This document shows positions 22,535 through 31,930 of a DNA stretch of 64,000 nt, piece by piece (positions within the stretch are counted from its first letter, which is position 1; every line of letters begins with the position of its first letter). Position numbers and translations under genes: made by a program. Source of the DNA: Neptuniibacter halophilus (GTDB lineage: Bacteria; Pseudomonadota; Gammaproteobacteria; Pseudomonadales; Balneatricaceae); the NCBI RefSeq assembly GCF_030295765.1, contig NZ_AP027292.1, forward strand, positions 2,294,001-2,358,000, written 5' to 3'. The notes beneath the pieces were generated by a model that saw nothing but the letters and a program-made list of their open reading frames with translations, was not told the origin of the DNA and did not search any database.

Positions 22535-25390
22535 TTACAGCGCTTCGATTTTCCCATACTGCTCTTTCAGTTTATCAAATGCAGCTTTGGAACCTGCCAG
22601 CTTCTCACGCTCTTTAGCGATAACGGCTTCCGGTGCGTTGGATACGAATTTCTCGTTGCCCAGCTTACCTTCAACGCGGCCGATCTCTTTCTGCAGTTTA
22701 TCCAGCTCTTTCTGCAGACGGCTCAGTTCGGCGTCTTTATCGATCAGGCCGGCCATCGGTACCAGTACTTCCATATCGCCAACCAGCTGAGTTGCCGACA
22801 TCGGTGCTTCATCGCCGGCATTGAGCCAGGTGATGCTGCTCAGGGAGGCCAGTTTGGAGAGGAAGTTGCGGTTCGCTTCCAGACGCTGCTGGTCCTGTAC
22901 GTTGCCGTTCTGGAACAGTACGTCCAGTTCCTTCGCCGGGGAGATACCCATCTCGCCGCGGATGTTACGCACGCCGGTGATCACACCCTGCAGCCAGACG
23001 ATATCGGCTTCGGCTTCGGCATCCAGCTTGTCGTTGTTGGCGATCGGGTAAGCCTGAGTCATGATGGTGTCGCCTTCAACACCGGCCAGCCCTTTCACCT
23101 GCTGCCAGATCTCTTCGGTGATGTACGGCATAATCGGGTGGGCCAGACGCAGGATCACTTCCAGCACGCGAACCAGTGTGCGACGGGTGCCGCGCTTGGC
23201 TTCAGCGGAGGCGTTGTCGTCCCAGAGTACCGGCTTGGACAGCTCAAGGTACCATGCACAGTAATCGTTCCAGATGAAGTCATAGAGTGTTTTGGACGCC
23301 ATATCGAAACGGTATTCGTCGAAGTGTCTGGTGACTTCGGTTTCTACGCGCTGCAGTTTGCTGGCGATCCAGCGGTCTGCCAGAGACAGTTCGACCTCGC
23401 TTCCGTTCTGGCCGCAGTCTTCGCCTTCGGTATTCATCAGCACGTAACGTGCAGCGTTCCAGATTTTGTTACAGAAGTTACGGTAACCTTCCAGACGCTT
23501 CATGTCCCAGTTGATGTCGCGACCGGTGGATGCCAGCGCTGCCAGAGTGAAACGCAGGGCGTCGGTACCGTGGGCGGAGATCCCTTCAGGGAACTCTTTC
23601 TGGGTCCGTTTACCGATCTTTTCAGCCAGTTGCGGCTGCATCATGTTACCGGTACGTTTCTCCAGCAAATCTTCCAGCGCGATGCCGTCGATCATATCCA
23701 GCGGGTCGAGTACGTTACCCTTGGATTTGGACATCTTGTCACCGTTTTCATCACGGATCAGACCGGTCACGTAAACGGTGTGGAACGGTACCTGCGGTTT
23801 GTCGTTTTCATCTTTGCAGAAGTGCATGGTCATCATGATCATGCGCGCGACCCAGAAGAAGATGATGTCGAAACCGGTCACCAGTACATCGGTCGGGTGG
23901 AAGGTTTTCAGACGCTCAGTGTTTTCCGGCCAGCCCAGAGTACCAAAGGTCCACAGGGCGGAGCTGAACCAGGTGTCGAGTACGTCGTCGTCCTGACGCA
24001 GTTCCAGTTCAGGGTCCAGACCGTACTTGCTGCGGGCGGTGTCTTTATCGGCTGCAACGTAAACATTGCCTTCGTTATCGTAGAAGGCCGGGATGCGGTG
24101 ACCCCACCACAACTGACGGGAGATACACCAGTCCTGGATATCGCGCATCCAGGCGAAGTACATGTTTTCGTACTGCTGAGGAACAAATTTGATGTCGCCG
24201 TTTTCGACCGCTTCAATCGCCGGTTTTGCCAGCGTTTTGGCATCGGCAAACCACTGATCGGTCAGCATTGGCTCGATGACCACGCCGCCACGGTCACCGT
24301 AAGGCACGGTCATATCGTTCTCTTCGATCTTAACCAGCAGACCGGCTTCTTCCATATCGGCAACGATCGCTTTACGCGCGGCAAAACGTTCCATGCCACG
24401 GTATTTTTCCGGGATAAAACCGCTGATCTCGTTGTTGACACTGCCATCGGTGTTGAAGGTCTGTGCTTCATCACGGATATCGGCGTTCAGGGTCAGGACG
24501 TTGATCATTGGCAGGTTGCAACGCTTGCCTACTTCGTTATCGTTGAAGTCGTGCGCCGGGGTGATTTTTACACAGCCGGTGCCTTTCTCCATGTCGGCGT
24601 GCTCGTCGCCAACGATCGGGATACGACGACCTACCAGCGGCAGCTCGATAAACTTACCAATCAGGTCTTTGTAGCGCTCATCTTCCGGGTTGACTGCCAC
24701 ACCGGTGTCACCCAGCATGGTTTCCGGACGGGTGGTACCGACAACGATGTGGTCATCACCTGCTGCGGTAGTCTGGCCGTCTGCCAGCGGATAGCGCAGG
24801 TACCACATTTTGCCCTTAACCTCTTTGTTCTCTACTTCGAGGTCAGAGATGGCGGTGTGCAGTTTCGGGTCCCAGTTGACCAGACGCTTACCACGATAGA
24901 CCAGACCATCATCGTACAGGCGGATAAAGACTTCCTGTACCGCTTTGTAAAAGCCTGAGTCCATGGTGAAGCGTTCGTTGGCCCAGTCTACGGAGTTGCC
25001 CAGACGGCGCATCTGGCGGGTAATCGTGCCGCCGGATTCCTCTTTCCACTCCCAGATCTTTTCGATGAACGCATCGCGGCCCAGATCGTGGCGGGATTGC
25101 TGTTGTTCTGCAGCCAGTTTGCGCTCAACCACCATCTGGGTGGCGATACCGGCGTGGTCGGTGCCGACCTGCCACAGGGTGTTTTTACCCTGCATGCGTT
25201 TGTAACGGGTCAGGGCGTCCATGATGGTGTGCTGGAACGCATGGCCCATGTGCAGGCTGCCGGTGACGTTCGGCGGCGGAATCATGATGCAGTATGAGTC
25301 ACCTTCGCCATTCGGGGCGAAGTAGTTGTTTTCTTCCCAGGTTTTGTACCAGGACTTCTCAATCTCATGCGGCTGGTAAGTGGTTTCCAT
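22535..25390 (-). CDS. valS: Valyl-tRNA synthetase
   Basis: 951 residues from the ATG at 25390, which gives the usual ValS start [15 protein letters not shown]; a GTG five codons earlier is also open. Class-Ia motifs are present: [15 protein letters not shown] (HIGH-type) near residue 44 and [11 protein letters not shown] (KMSKS), with the CP1 editing domain between them and the C-terminal coiled-coil arm ([20 protein letters not shown]). It charges tRNA-Val in the cytoplasm. In many gammaproteobacteria valS directly follows holC; here about 2.2 kb of plus-strand genes intervene. Confidence 0.98.
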   Translation of the reverse strand: METTYQPHEIEKSWYKTWEENNYFAPNGEGDSYCIMIPPPNVTGSLHMGHAFQHTIMDALTRYKRMQGKNTLWQVGTDHAGIATQMVVERKLAAEQQQSRHDLGRDAFIEKIWEWKEESGGTITRQMRRLGNSVDWANERFTMDSGFYKAVQEVFIRLYDDGLVYRGKRLVNWDPKLHTAISDLEVENKEVKGKMWYLRYPLADGQTTAAGDDHIVVGTTRPETMLGDTGVAVNPEDERYKDLIGKFIELPLVGRRIPIVGDEHADMEKGTGCVKITPAHDFNDNEVGKRCNLPMINVLTLNADIRDEAQTFNTDGSVNNEISGFIPEKYRGMERFAARKAIVADMEEAGLLVKIEENDMTVPYGDRGGVVIEPMLTDQWFADAKTLAKPAIEAVENGDIKFVPQQYENMYFAWMRDIQDWCISRQLWWGHRIPAFYDNEGNVYVAADKDTARSKYGLDPELELRQDDDVLDTWFSSALWTFGTLGWPENTERLKTFHPTDVLVTGFDIIFFWVARMIMMTMHFCKDENDKPQVPFHTVYVTGLIRDENGDKMSKSKGNVLDPLDMIDGIALEDLLEKRTGNMMQPQLAEKIGKRTQKEFPEGISAHGTDALRFTLAALASTGRDINWDMKRLEGYRNFCNKIWNAARYVLMNTEGEDCGQNGSEVELSLADRWIASKLQRVETEVTRHFDEYRFDMASKTLYDFIWNDYCAWYLELSKPVLWDDNASAEAKRGTRRTLVRVLEVILRLAHPIMPYITEEIWQQVKGLAGVEGDTIMTQAYPIANNDKLDAEAEADIVWLQGVITGVRNIRGEMGISPAKELDVLFQNGNVQDQQRLEANRNFLSKLASLSSITWLNAGDEAPMSATQLVGDMEVLVPMAGLIDKDAELSRLQKELDKLQKEIGRVEGKLGNEKFVSNAPEAVIAKEREKLAGSKAAFDKLKEQYGKIEAL

Positions 25391-25490
25391 TGCGCTCTCT
25401 GTCACCGAATTCTTGTCAAAAATACTGGCTGCCCGGGCTATTGGGGCAACGCGGATAAACCGGGAATTATACAGCTTTTCGGCTACGGCT

Positions 25491-25509
25491 GGCGAGTAGT
25501 TTACTCGCC
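25491..25509. other. Short perfect hairpin upstream of valS
   Basis: GGCGAGTA/TACTCGCC (25491-25498 with 25502-25509) with a 3-nt loop, about 100 bp upstream of the valS start. It lacks a T-run; role unknown. Confidence 0.5.
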
Positions 25510-25632
25510 GGATTCAGCAGCGGGTGAGTTCCTCAGAGCTGCAGGAAACTGAACGAACTGTTGGCTTTGTTGTCTACCGGAGTCTGGCGGGCTAAGTGGA
25601 CATGTAACTATGCTGATAAAGGAGTTTATCCC

Positions 25633-25794
25633 ATGAAAGCGAATACTGTAGCGACAGCAACGCTTATTGTTTCCCTTCTGCTTATTCAGGGTTGTTCCGC
25701 CGTGGTGGTGGCCGGTGCGGGTGCAGCCGCAGGCTATCTGGCCCATGAAAATGGTTACCGGGTGCAAACTCCGGTTAAAAAATCTGGCGAGTAA
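25633..25794 (+). CDS. Small lipoprotein
   Basis: 53 residues from ATG 25633 with AAAGGAG 8 bp upstream. Lipoprotein signal with LIQGC (Cys at about 21), then a Gly/Ala-rich hydrophobic stretch VVVAGAGAAAGYLAHENGYR and a short basic tail. Small glycine-zipper-like lipoproteins of this sort are common in proteobacterial envelopes; no specific role can be given. It is the first plus-strand gene in the segment separating valS from holC. Confidence 0.7.
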   Translation: MKANTVATATLIVSLLLIQGCSAVVVAGAGAAAGYLAHENGYRVQTPVKKSGE

Positions 25795-25905
25795 ACGATT
25801 CCTTCCCGCTGTTGCGGGCTGACGTCCTATCCGGAAGGTTCGGCCCGCACCCTCCAGCAGATCATCACTATACTGAGTGATATCTCTGTATACGGAGGGG
25901 CGAAC

Positions 25906-26994
25906 ATGAAACTCTGTTACGCCAACCGCGGTTTTTTGCCTTGTGTTGATCCTGCCACTGAACTGGAGCTGGGTGAATCGTACCGGGTACTGGACCGCCT
26001 CGGCCATATGTTGCCAAGCCTGCTGCTGGAGCCGGATGCACGGAACTACCTGCGCGGGGCTCATATTCCTGAATGGCCCTACGTGAATATTCCCGGCGAC
26101 CTCTGGCCTCAGGCATGCCTCTATTATCTGCGCCTGGGGTTTATCGCATCGGGTTATATTAATCAGATTGGTCAGCCGTCCTGTCACTCTCTGCCTGCCA
26201 ATCTGGCACGTCCGCTGTGTAAAATCGCTGCTTTGCTGGAGCGTCCGCCGATACTCAGCTACGACGGTTATGCCCTGTATAACTGGCGTCGGTTTGATCC
26301 GCAGAAGCCGGTGGCGCTGGGAAATATCGATACGCTGCAGAACTTTGTCCATCTTTACGATGAGCACTGGTTTATTCTGGTGCATGTAGAGATTGAAGCG
26401 AAAGCTGCGCAGATTTTAAAAGCGGTGCTGGAATTGGGGGGTAAGCCCGGGCCGTTTCAGGTGGATGAGGCACTGGATCAGATCGCTTCAGCGCTGGGTG
26501 AGATCATTCAGGTTCTTGAGCGAATACCGGAGAAAATGTCGGATGAGCTGTATTTCTCCCGCTTTCGTCCCTATATCGGCCAGTTTCATGATGTGGTTTA
26601 CGAGAGTGTAAAGATGGAGCCGATCAGCTTTCGGGGAGAAACCGGCGCGCAAAGCTCAGTCATGCCGTTGCTTACGGAGCTGATGAAAATTCCGCATCAG
26701 GATAACCGGCTCACCCGCCATCTGCTGGATATGCGTCAGTATATGCCGAAGCCGCATCGGTTATTGCTGGAGCAGGTCAAGGCCATGCCGGATCTCCGAC
26801 CGATTGCTAAAGCGCAAAAGTATGATGCCGTACTGGAGCTGATGGCAAACTTCCGTGAAGTGCATTATCACTGGGCCATTAAATACATAGCAAGGCGCAG
26901 TAATGATCAGCAGGGTACCGGTGGCACGCCTTATCTGCGTTGGCTGAAGTTCCTGATTGATGAAACCCGGGGGTATAAGAAAGAAAGGGGCTAG
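25906..26994 (+). CDS. Indoleamine 2,3-dioxygenase-like haem protein
   Basis: 362 residues matching the IDO family along its length: LSYDGYALYNWRR (118-129), RFRPYIG (219-225), RGETGAQSS (243-251, corresponding to GGSAGQSS in vertebrate IDO), MRQYMPKPH (276-284, the IDO signature), the haem-ligand helix with His 322 (HYHWAIKYI) and GTGGT (337-341). These enzymes use haem iron and O2 to open the indole ring of tryptophan to N-formylkynurenine. No kynurenine-pathway gene (kynA/B/U) is adjacent, so it may act alone or feed a distant pathway. It interrupts the valS-holC linkage. Vertebrate comparison is from memory. Confidence 0.88.
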   Translation: MKLCYANRGFLPCVDPATELELGESYRVLDRLGHMLPSLLLEPDARNYLRGAHIPEWPYVNIPGDLWPQACLYYLRLGFIASGYINQIGQPSCHSLPANLARPLCKIAALLERPPILSYDGYALYNWRRFDPQKPVALGNIDTLQNFVHLYDEHWFILVHVEIEAKAAQILKAVLELGGKPGPFQVDEALDQIASALGEIIQVLERIPEKMSDELYFSRFRPYIGQFHDVVYESVKMEPISFRGETGAQSSVMPLLTELMKIPHQDNRLTRHLLDMRQYMPKPHRLLLEQVKAMPDLRPIAKAQKYDAVLELMANFREVHYHWAIKYIARRSNDQQGTGGTPYLRWLKFLIDETRGYKKERG

Positions 26995-27014
26995 AGCGCC
27001 TTCGGCTGCTGGGG

Positions 27015-27030
27015 GCCAGACGCTTCGCTT
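27015..27030. repeat. Repeat flanking the four-helix-bundle gene (left copy)
   Basis: GCCAGACGCTTCGCTT; its first 15 bases recur exactly at 27447-27461 on the other side of the gene. Confidence 0.75.
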
Positions 27031-27087
27031 GCTAGAGTGCCGGTCTGCCGGTGGATTGGGGCTTGGATTGGGTACAAGGAGGTGCCT

Positions 27088-27429
27088 GTGAGTTATGAAA
27101 ATCTGGAAGTATGGAAACGCTCCTGTCGGCTAAGTTGTCAGTTGTATCTGGAGTTGGCTCATTGTCGGGATTACGGTTTTAAGGATCAGGTAACCCGCAG
27201 TGGTTTATCGATTCCCAGTAATATTGCGGAGGGATATGAGCGAGGAGGTCGCAAAGAAAAGCGGCAATTTCTGCTGTACGCCCGAGGTTCAGGAGCAGAA
27301 CTGAAAACTCAAATACAGATAGGTAAGCGGGTTGGGTTTATCCCGGATGAGACGGCAGGCTTATGGCTTGAAGAGATTACTCAGATTCAAAAAATGTTGG
27401 GTGCCCTTATAAAGCGAGTGTCAGGGTAG
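27088..27429 (+). CDS. Four-helix-bundle protein of the S23/IVS family
   Basis: 113 residues from the GTG at 27088, which has AAGGAGG 5 bp upstream. The sequence YENLEVWKRSCRLSCQLYLE, then FKDQVTRSGLSIPSNIAEGYERG, and FLLYARGSGAELKTQI are the three signature blocks of the four-helix-bundle family first seen in 23S rRNA intervening sequences and related to Avd accessory proteins of diversity-generating retroelements. Stand-alone copies have no settled function. It is bracketed by identical 15-bp repeats 432 bp apart, which suggests it moves as a cassette. Confidence 0.88.
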   Translation: MSYENLEVWKRSCRLSCQLYLELAHCRDYGFKDQVTRSGLSIPSNIAEGYERGGRKEKRQFLLYARGSGAELKTQIQIGKRVGFIPDETAGLWLEEITQIQKMLGALIKRVSG

Positions 27430-27446
27430 ATGCAGACTTGCCAGGA

Positions 27447-27461
27447 GCCAGACGCTTCGCT
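27447..27461. repeat. Repeat flanking the four-helix-bundle gene (right copy)
   Basis: GCCAGACGCTTCGCT, exact copy of the left repeat; the following bases (GGCC) extend it to the short hairpin GCCAG...CTGGC. Confidence 0.75.
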
Positions 27462-27518
27462 GGCCAGAACATGCTTATGGCTTCAAGGCCGTTCACACAG
27501 ACTGTTAGCCCCTGGCCC

Positions 27519-27548
27519 GTAGGGTGCAATAGCGCAGCGTATTGCACC
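27519..27548. repeat. Interspersed palindromic repeat (copy B)
   Basis: GTAGGGTGCAATAGC followed by TATTGCACC: 9-bp perfect inverted repeat (27523-27531 with 27540-27548). Same unit as at 20503-20533. Located between the four-helix-bundle cassette and the end of holC. Confidence 0.78.
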
Positions 27549-27563
27549 GCCCCCACTCCCAGG

Positions 27564-27995
27564 CTATCGCTTACGCATATCGTGCATATCGACGGGGATA
27601 TTCTGGCTCTGATAGCGTTTGTAGTTAGCACGGGTGGCGCTGAGTACGTCGTCTGTCTGCACAACGACTTCGAGAATCCGGTCGAACTGCAGAGCATCTT
27701 CGGGGATTTCGAGGTTGAGATTTACAAACACATCCTGATGCGAAGGGCGTTGTTCGGCCCAGCCGATCTCTACTTCTGCGGCCGGCTGTTCCCCCACCAT
27801 TGCGTGGGGGATGAACGCATCCGGTCGAAACTCCCAGAGCAACTGATCCAGTCGTCTGGCTTCCGGTTCATCGGCTGCCTGGATGTAAATCTTATGTTCC
27901 AGTGCACGAATCCTCTCTACCAGTCGGCAGAGAAAGCGACCCCGGGCATCGGGATCGCTGGAAGGCAGAACGTAGAAGTCAGCTTTACTGGTCAC
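27564..27995 (-). CDS. holC: DNA polymerase III chi subunit
   Basis: 143 residues with the HolC pattern: ADFYVLPSSDPDARGRFLCRLVERI at the N-terminus in two adjoining parts, HKIYIQAADEPEARRLDQLLW in the middle (last residue omitted from the match), FIPHAMVGEQ, and VFVNLNLEIPEDALQFDRILEVV near the C-terminus. Chi links the clamp loader to SSB at the replication fork. It is 6 bp downstream of pepA on the same strand, the conserved pepA-holC pair. Confidence 0.95.
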   Translation of the reverse strand: MTSKADFYVLPSSDPDARGRFLCRLVERIRALEHKIYIQAADEPEARRLDQLLWEFRPDAFIPHAMVGEQPAAEVEIGWAEQRPSHQDVFVNLNLEIPEDALQFDRILEVVVQTDDVLSATRANYKRYQSQNIPVDMHDMRKR

Positions 27996-28001
27996 GCCTG
28001 A

Positions 28002-29498
28002 TTATTCCTCTTCAGCGGCCTGATTCAGCAGGTACTGGGTCAGCATCGGTACGCAGCGACCGGTGGCGCCTTTCTCTTTACCACCGCTGTTCCAGGCAAC
28101 GCCGGCAATATCCAGATGCGCCCAGCGGTACTCTTTGGTGAAACGGGAGAGGAAGCAGGCTGCGGTAATGGTGCCGGCCGGGCGACCGCCGATGTTGGCG
28201 ATGTCGGCAAAGTTGGAATCCAACTGTTCCTGGAACTCATCCCACAGCGGTAGCTGCCAGCCTTTATCTTCGGCCTGCTCGCCAGCCTGAATCAGTTCTG
28301 CTGCCAGCTCGTCATTGTTGGCAAGGATGCCGGTTGCATGATGACCCAGTGCGATAATGCAGGCGCCGGTGAGGGTCGCGATATCCACAACAGAAGCCGG
28401 TTCAAATTTGCCGGCATAGGTGAGGGCGTCGCAGAGTACCAGACGGCCTTCGGCGTCAGTGTTGAGGATCTCAACTGTCTGACCGGACATGGTAGTCACA
28501 ATGTCGCCCGGCTTGGTGGCGTGGCCGCTTGGCATGTTTTCCGCAGCGGCTACGATGCCGACCACGTTGATTGGCAGGGCCATTTCACAGATAGCGGTCA
28601 TGGCGCCAAACACGCTGGCGGCACCGCACATGTCATACTTCATCTCGTCCATGCCGGCACCCGGTTTCAGCGAGATGCCGCCGGTGTCAAAGGTGATCCC
28701 TTTACCGACCAGTACGTGGGGTTTGTCACCTTCTTCGCCGCCTTTGTACTCCATAACGATCAGCTTAGATGGCTGTTCGCTGCCGTTGCCTACGGAGAGC
28801 AGGCAGTGCATACCCAGCTCAGCCATCTCCTCTTCGTCAACGATGGTGGTGGTCAGATCGTCGAACTCGTCATCCAGTTCCAGTGCCTGCTCAGCCAGAT
28901 AGGTCGGGGTGCAGATGTTGCCGGGCAGGTTCCCCAGATCACGGGCAATGCTGGTGCCATTAACAATGGCGGTGCCGTCCAGTAGGGCGGTTTCGGCGAG
29001 GTCTGAATCGTTTTCGCTGACATGAATCGCAATCTGTTCCAGTTTCAGCGGATCCGCTTTTTTACTTTTAGTTTCGTCGTAGTTGTAGAGTTCGTTACCG
29101 GACCACTCCACCAGATGACGCAGTTCACGGTACAGATCGGCATCGTCTGTCAGGCGCGCGTCCAGAGCAAAAGTGACGCTGCTGATACCGGTGCTTTTAA
29201 CCACGCCCATCGCAGACTTGATGATTTTGCGGAAGTTGCGGTTGTTACGGTCGTCCTCTTTACCGACGCCGAGCAGCAGTACCCGTTTTGCTGTCAGTCC
29301 CGGTACCTTGTGCAGTAGCAGAGTCTGAGCGGTTTTACCGCTGATATCGCCGCCATTGAGAATTTCACTGAGGTAGCCGTTACTGGCTTGATCCGCAGCG
29401 GTTGCGGCCGGGGACAACGCACCATCCGCTTCGATGGCTACTACCAGACATTCAGTTTCCAGAGAGGGAATATCACCGCTGACGATTTCAAAATCCAT
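28002..29498 (-). CDS. pepA: Leucyl aminopeptidase PepA
   Basis: 498 residues, the standard length. The M17 C-terminal catalytic domain has VGKGITFDTGGISLKPGAGM, the signature NTDAEGRLVL and the di-metal ligands in KGITFDTGG and ILNTDAEGR; the N-terminal macro-like domain covers about residues 1-170. PepA removes N-terminal leucine and other residues and in E. coli also acts as a DNA-binding regulator. It heads the pepA-holC unit and diverges from lptF, as in many gammaproteobacteria. Confidence 0.97.
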   Translation of the reverse strand: MDFEIVSGDIPSLETECLVVAIEADGALSPAATAADQASNGYLSEILNGGDISGKTAQTLLLHKVPGLTAKRVLLLGVGKEDDRNNRNFRKIIKSAMGVVKSTGISSVTFALDARLTDDADLYRELRHLVEWSGNELYNYDETKSKKADPLKLEQIAIHVSENDSDLAETALLDGTAIVNGTSIARDLGNLPGNICTPTYLAEQALELDDEFDDLTTTIVDEEEMAELGMHCLLSVGNGSEQPSKLIVMEYKGGEEGDKPHVLVGKGITFDTGGISLKPGAGMDEMKYDMCGAASVFGAMTAICEMALPINVVGIVAAAENMPSGHATKPGDIVTTMSGQTVEILNTDAEGRLVLCDALTYAGKFEPASVVDIATLTGACIIALGHHATGILANNDELAAELIQAGEQAEDKGWQLPLWDEFQEQLDSNFADIANIGGRPAGTITAACFLSRFTKEYRWAHLDIAGVAWNSGGKEKGATGRCVPMLTQYLLNQAAEEE

Positions 29499-29679
29499 GT
29501 TAGCTCCAAACTCGGGCCCGTGGCCCTATAAACGAGACAAAGGTGGCGGATTCAAGGATAATGCCGGTATGTTTTATGTCGATATAACCCGGCACCTGGT
29601 TTTACACTGGCTGATCCGCTGTAAGGCTGAATAATATAAACCATTTTGCTGCCGGTAACAGTTTTCGCAAGGATATAGT

Positions 29680-30804
29680 GTGATCGTTTTTCGCTATTTA
29701 GCGCGGGAAGTCCTGCTCAGTATGCTGGCAGTGAGTTCGGTGTTGCTGGTCATCATTATGAGCGGCCGTTTTGTTAAATACCTCAGTCAGGCTGCCGCGG
29801 GTGAACTCGACCCGAATGTGCTGATGGCCATTATGGGCTACCGCCTGCCGGGGTTTCTTGAGCTGATCCTGCCACTGGGTCTGTTTCTCGGGTTTCTGCT
29901 GGGTTACGGCCGTCTCTACCTCGAGAGTGAGATGACGGTGCTGGAAGCCTGCGGCATGAGTCAGAAACGTTTGCTGGCTTATTCCATGGGGCCGGCCCTG
30001 CTGGTGGCGATCGTGGTAGGGATACTGTCGGTTTACCTCGCACCCTATGGCGCGGCCCAGACCAATCTGATTTTTGATCAGCAGGAAAGTCGCAGTGAGC
30101 TTGAAAGTCTGGTGCCGGGGCGCTTTCAGCAAAAAGAGAATAGCTCCCGTGTCACCTATACCGATGAGGTCAGTGCCGGTGGTCAGTTGGGGCTGGTGTT
30201 TATGGCGGATCGGAATAAATCCACGAAGCGTCTGCAGATTACTCTGGCTGAAACGGGCTCTACCATGCTGGATACTGAGCGTGAGCAGCGCTTTCTGGTA
30301 CTGGAAAACGGCTACCGGTACGAAGGTGTTCCGGGGCTGGCGGACTATCAGGAACTGGGCTTTGAACGCTACGGCACTGAAATTGAGCGGCGTAATCAGG
30401 CGATTCGCTATGACAAGATTGAAGCACTGCCCACCGCGGCGCTCTGGGTCTCTGATCAGCCAGGTCACCGGGCGCAGTTGAACTGGCGTTTGTCATTGCC
30501 GGTGCTGGCGCTGGTGGTGACGCTGCTGGCGGTGCCGCTGAGCCGGGTCAATCCACGGCAGGGGCGCTTTGCCCGGCTGGTGCCTTCTATCTTGATCTAC
30601 CTCACCTACCTGACGCTGCTGAGTAATACCACCAGTCAGGTCAGTGAGGGGGAGAGTTCGCCCATGGCGATCTGGATGATACATCTGCTGTTTGCCGCGC
30701 TGGCGGTCAATATGATTCTGTTCGGGCGTTTCTGGAGCCGCCTCTATAACCAGATTCCTATGCCGACCTTACGGCTGCGACTGCCGGGGAGAAAGTCCTC
30801 ATGA
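29680..30804 (+). CDS. lptF: LPS export permease LptF
   Basis: 374 residues, GTG start with AAGGA upstream. Three N-terminal and three C-terminal membrane helices enclose a periplasmic beta-jellyroll-type domain (about 130-260), the YjgP/YjgQ architecture. Recognisable stretches are LSMLAVSSVLLVIIMSGRFV and LELILPLGLFLGFLLGYGRL. LptF with LptG and LptB extracts lipopolysaccharide from the inner membrane. It overlaps lptG by 4 bp (ATGA), indicating translational coupling. Confidence 0.96.
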   Translation: MIVFRYLAREVLLSMLAVSSVLLVIIMSGRFVKYLSQAAAGELDPNVLMAIMGYRLPGFLELILPLGLFLGFLLGYGRLYLESEMTVLEACGMSQKRLLAYSMGPALLVAIVVGILSVYLAPYGAAQTNLIFDQQESRSELESLVPGRFQQKENSSRVTYTDEVSAGGQLGLVFMADRNKSTKRLQITLAETGSTMLDTEREQRFLVLENGYRYEGVPGLADYQELGFERYGTEIERRNQAIRYDKIEALPTAALWVSDQPGHRAQLNWRLSLPVLALVVTLLAVPLSRVNPRQGRFARLVPSILIYLTYLTLLSNTTSQVSEGESSPMAIWMIHLLFAALAVNMILFGRFWSRLYNQIPMPTLRLRLPGRKSS

Positions 30805-31889
30805 AGCTGCTTGATCTTTATGTTGCCCGTCATGTACTCGGCGGTTTTCTGGTGGTTCTGCTGGTGGTGGCAGGGCTGGATATGCTGTTTGCGCTGGTTG
30901 AAGAACTTAAAGATGTGCAGGGCGATTACACCTTTGCTGCTGCGGTTAAATATGTACTGCTGACACTGCCACGCCGGCTGTATGAATTTATTCCTCTGTC
31001 GAGCCTGATCGGTTGTCTGCTGGGGCTGGGGATTCTGGCTTCCAGTTCTGAGTTAACGGTGATGCGGGCCGCGGGTGTGTCGACGCTGGGCATCGTGGTG
31101 TCTGTGATGAAACCGGTGCTGCTGATTATCGTTCTGGCTCTGGGGCTGGGGGAGTTTGTGGTACCTCACACCGAACAACAGGCACAGAGTCATCGTCAGG
31201 TGATGCGAACCGGGAATGCCGCGATCCACAATGCGAGTAAGGTCTGGCATCGGGATAATATGACCTTCCTGCATATCAATGCGGTGATACCGGATGGTTC
31301 AGTGCGGGGTATCACCCGTTATGAGTTTAATGAGGATCTGAGTCTGGCGCGTTCCAGCTTTGCTCGCAGTGGACATTACGAAAATGGTGAGTGGGTGCTT
31401 ACTGATATTCGTGAAACCCGTTTCCCTGAAGTGCGTGGGGCGGCGGATCCGGCGGCAGAGGCGATCCGCACGGCTCAGGTTGAGCGTGAAGTCTGGCAGA
31501 GTGGTCTGACACCGGAGTTGCTGCGGGTGGTGATGGTTAAGCCCGGTAATCTCTCAATCAGCGGTTTGCTGGCGTACAGTGATTATCTGACTGAGCAGGG
31601 GCTGGCATCGGCTCAGTACCGGGTCGCATTCTGGACCAAGGTGCTGTTGCCGCTGGCGATTTTTGCGCTGGTGCTGGTGGCCGTTTCCTTTATTTTCGGT
31701 CCGTTGCGCAGTGTAACCCTGGGGCAGCGTCTGATTACCGGGATTATTGTCGGACTGGCATTCAAACTCAGTCAGGATATTCTCGGGCCGACCAGTACCG
31801 TATTCGGCTTCTCACCTTTTATTGCGGTGTTGATTCCGATACTCGTCTGTATCGGGGTCGGGTTCTGGTTACTCAATCGTGCCCGGTAA
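30801..31889 (+). CDS. lptG: LPS export permease LptG
   Basis: 362 residues with the same six-helix plus periplasmic-domain layout as LptF; LYVARHVLGGFLVVLLVVAG at the start, RRLYEFIPLSSLIGCLLGLG and SELTVMRAAGVS in the second helix region and a C-terminal pair ending IGVGFWLLNRAR. It forms the transmembrane channel of the LptB2FG exporter with LptF. Ends with a bidirectional terminator. Confidence 0.96.
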   Translation: MKLLDLYVARHVLGGFLVVLLVVAGLDMLFALVEELKDVQGDYTFAAAVKYVLLTLPRRLYEFIPLSSLIGCLLGLGILASSSELTVMRAAGVSTLGIVVSVMKPVLLIIVLALGLGEFVVPHTEQQAQSHRQVMRTGNAAIHNASKVWHRDNMTFLHINAVIPDGSVRGITRYEFNEDLSLARSSFARSGHYENGEWVLTDIRETRFPEVRGAADPAAEAIRTAQVEREVWQSGLTPELLRVVMVKPGNLSISGLLAYSDYLTEQGLASAQYRVAFWTKVLLPLAIFALVLVAVSFIFGPLRSVTLGQRLITGIIVGLAFKLSQDILGPTSTVFGFSPFIAVLIPILVCIGVGFWLLNRAR

Positions 31890-31901
31890 TATGTGAGTCA
31901 T

Positions 31902-31930
31902 AAAAAAGCCCCTCTGAGAGGGGTTTTTTT
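31902..31930. terminator. Bidirectional terminator after lptG
   Basis: A-run, CCCCTC/GAGGGG stem (31909-31914 with 31918-31923), then T-run; serves lptG and the convergent RDD gene. Confidence 0.88.

Noticed and set aside
22502..24958. 818-codon open frame antisense to valS
   Set aside because: Shadow of the valS codon pattern; no ribosome site, composition typical of an antisense frame and no domain resemblance.
27088..27429. Diversity-generating retroelement suggested by the Avd-like four-helix-bundle gene
   Set aside because: No reverse transcriptase, template repeat or variable repeat is visible nearby; the flanking 15-mers are not TR/VR-like.
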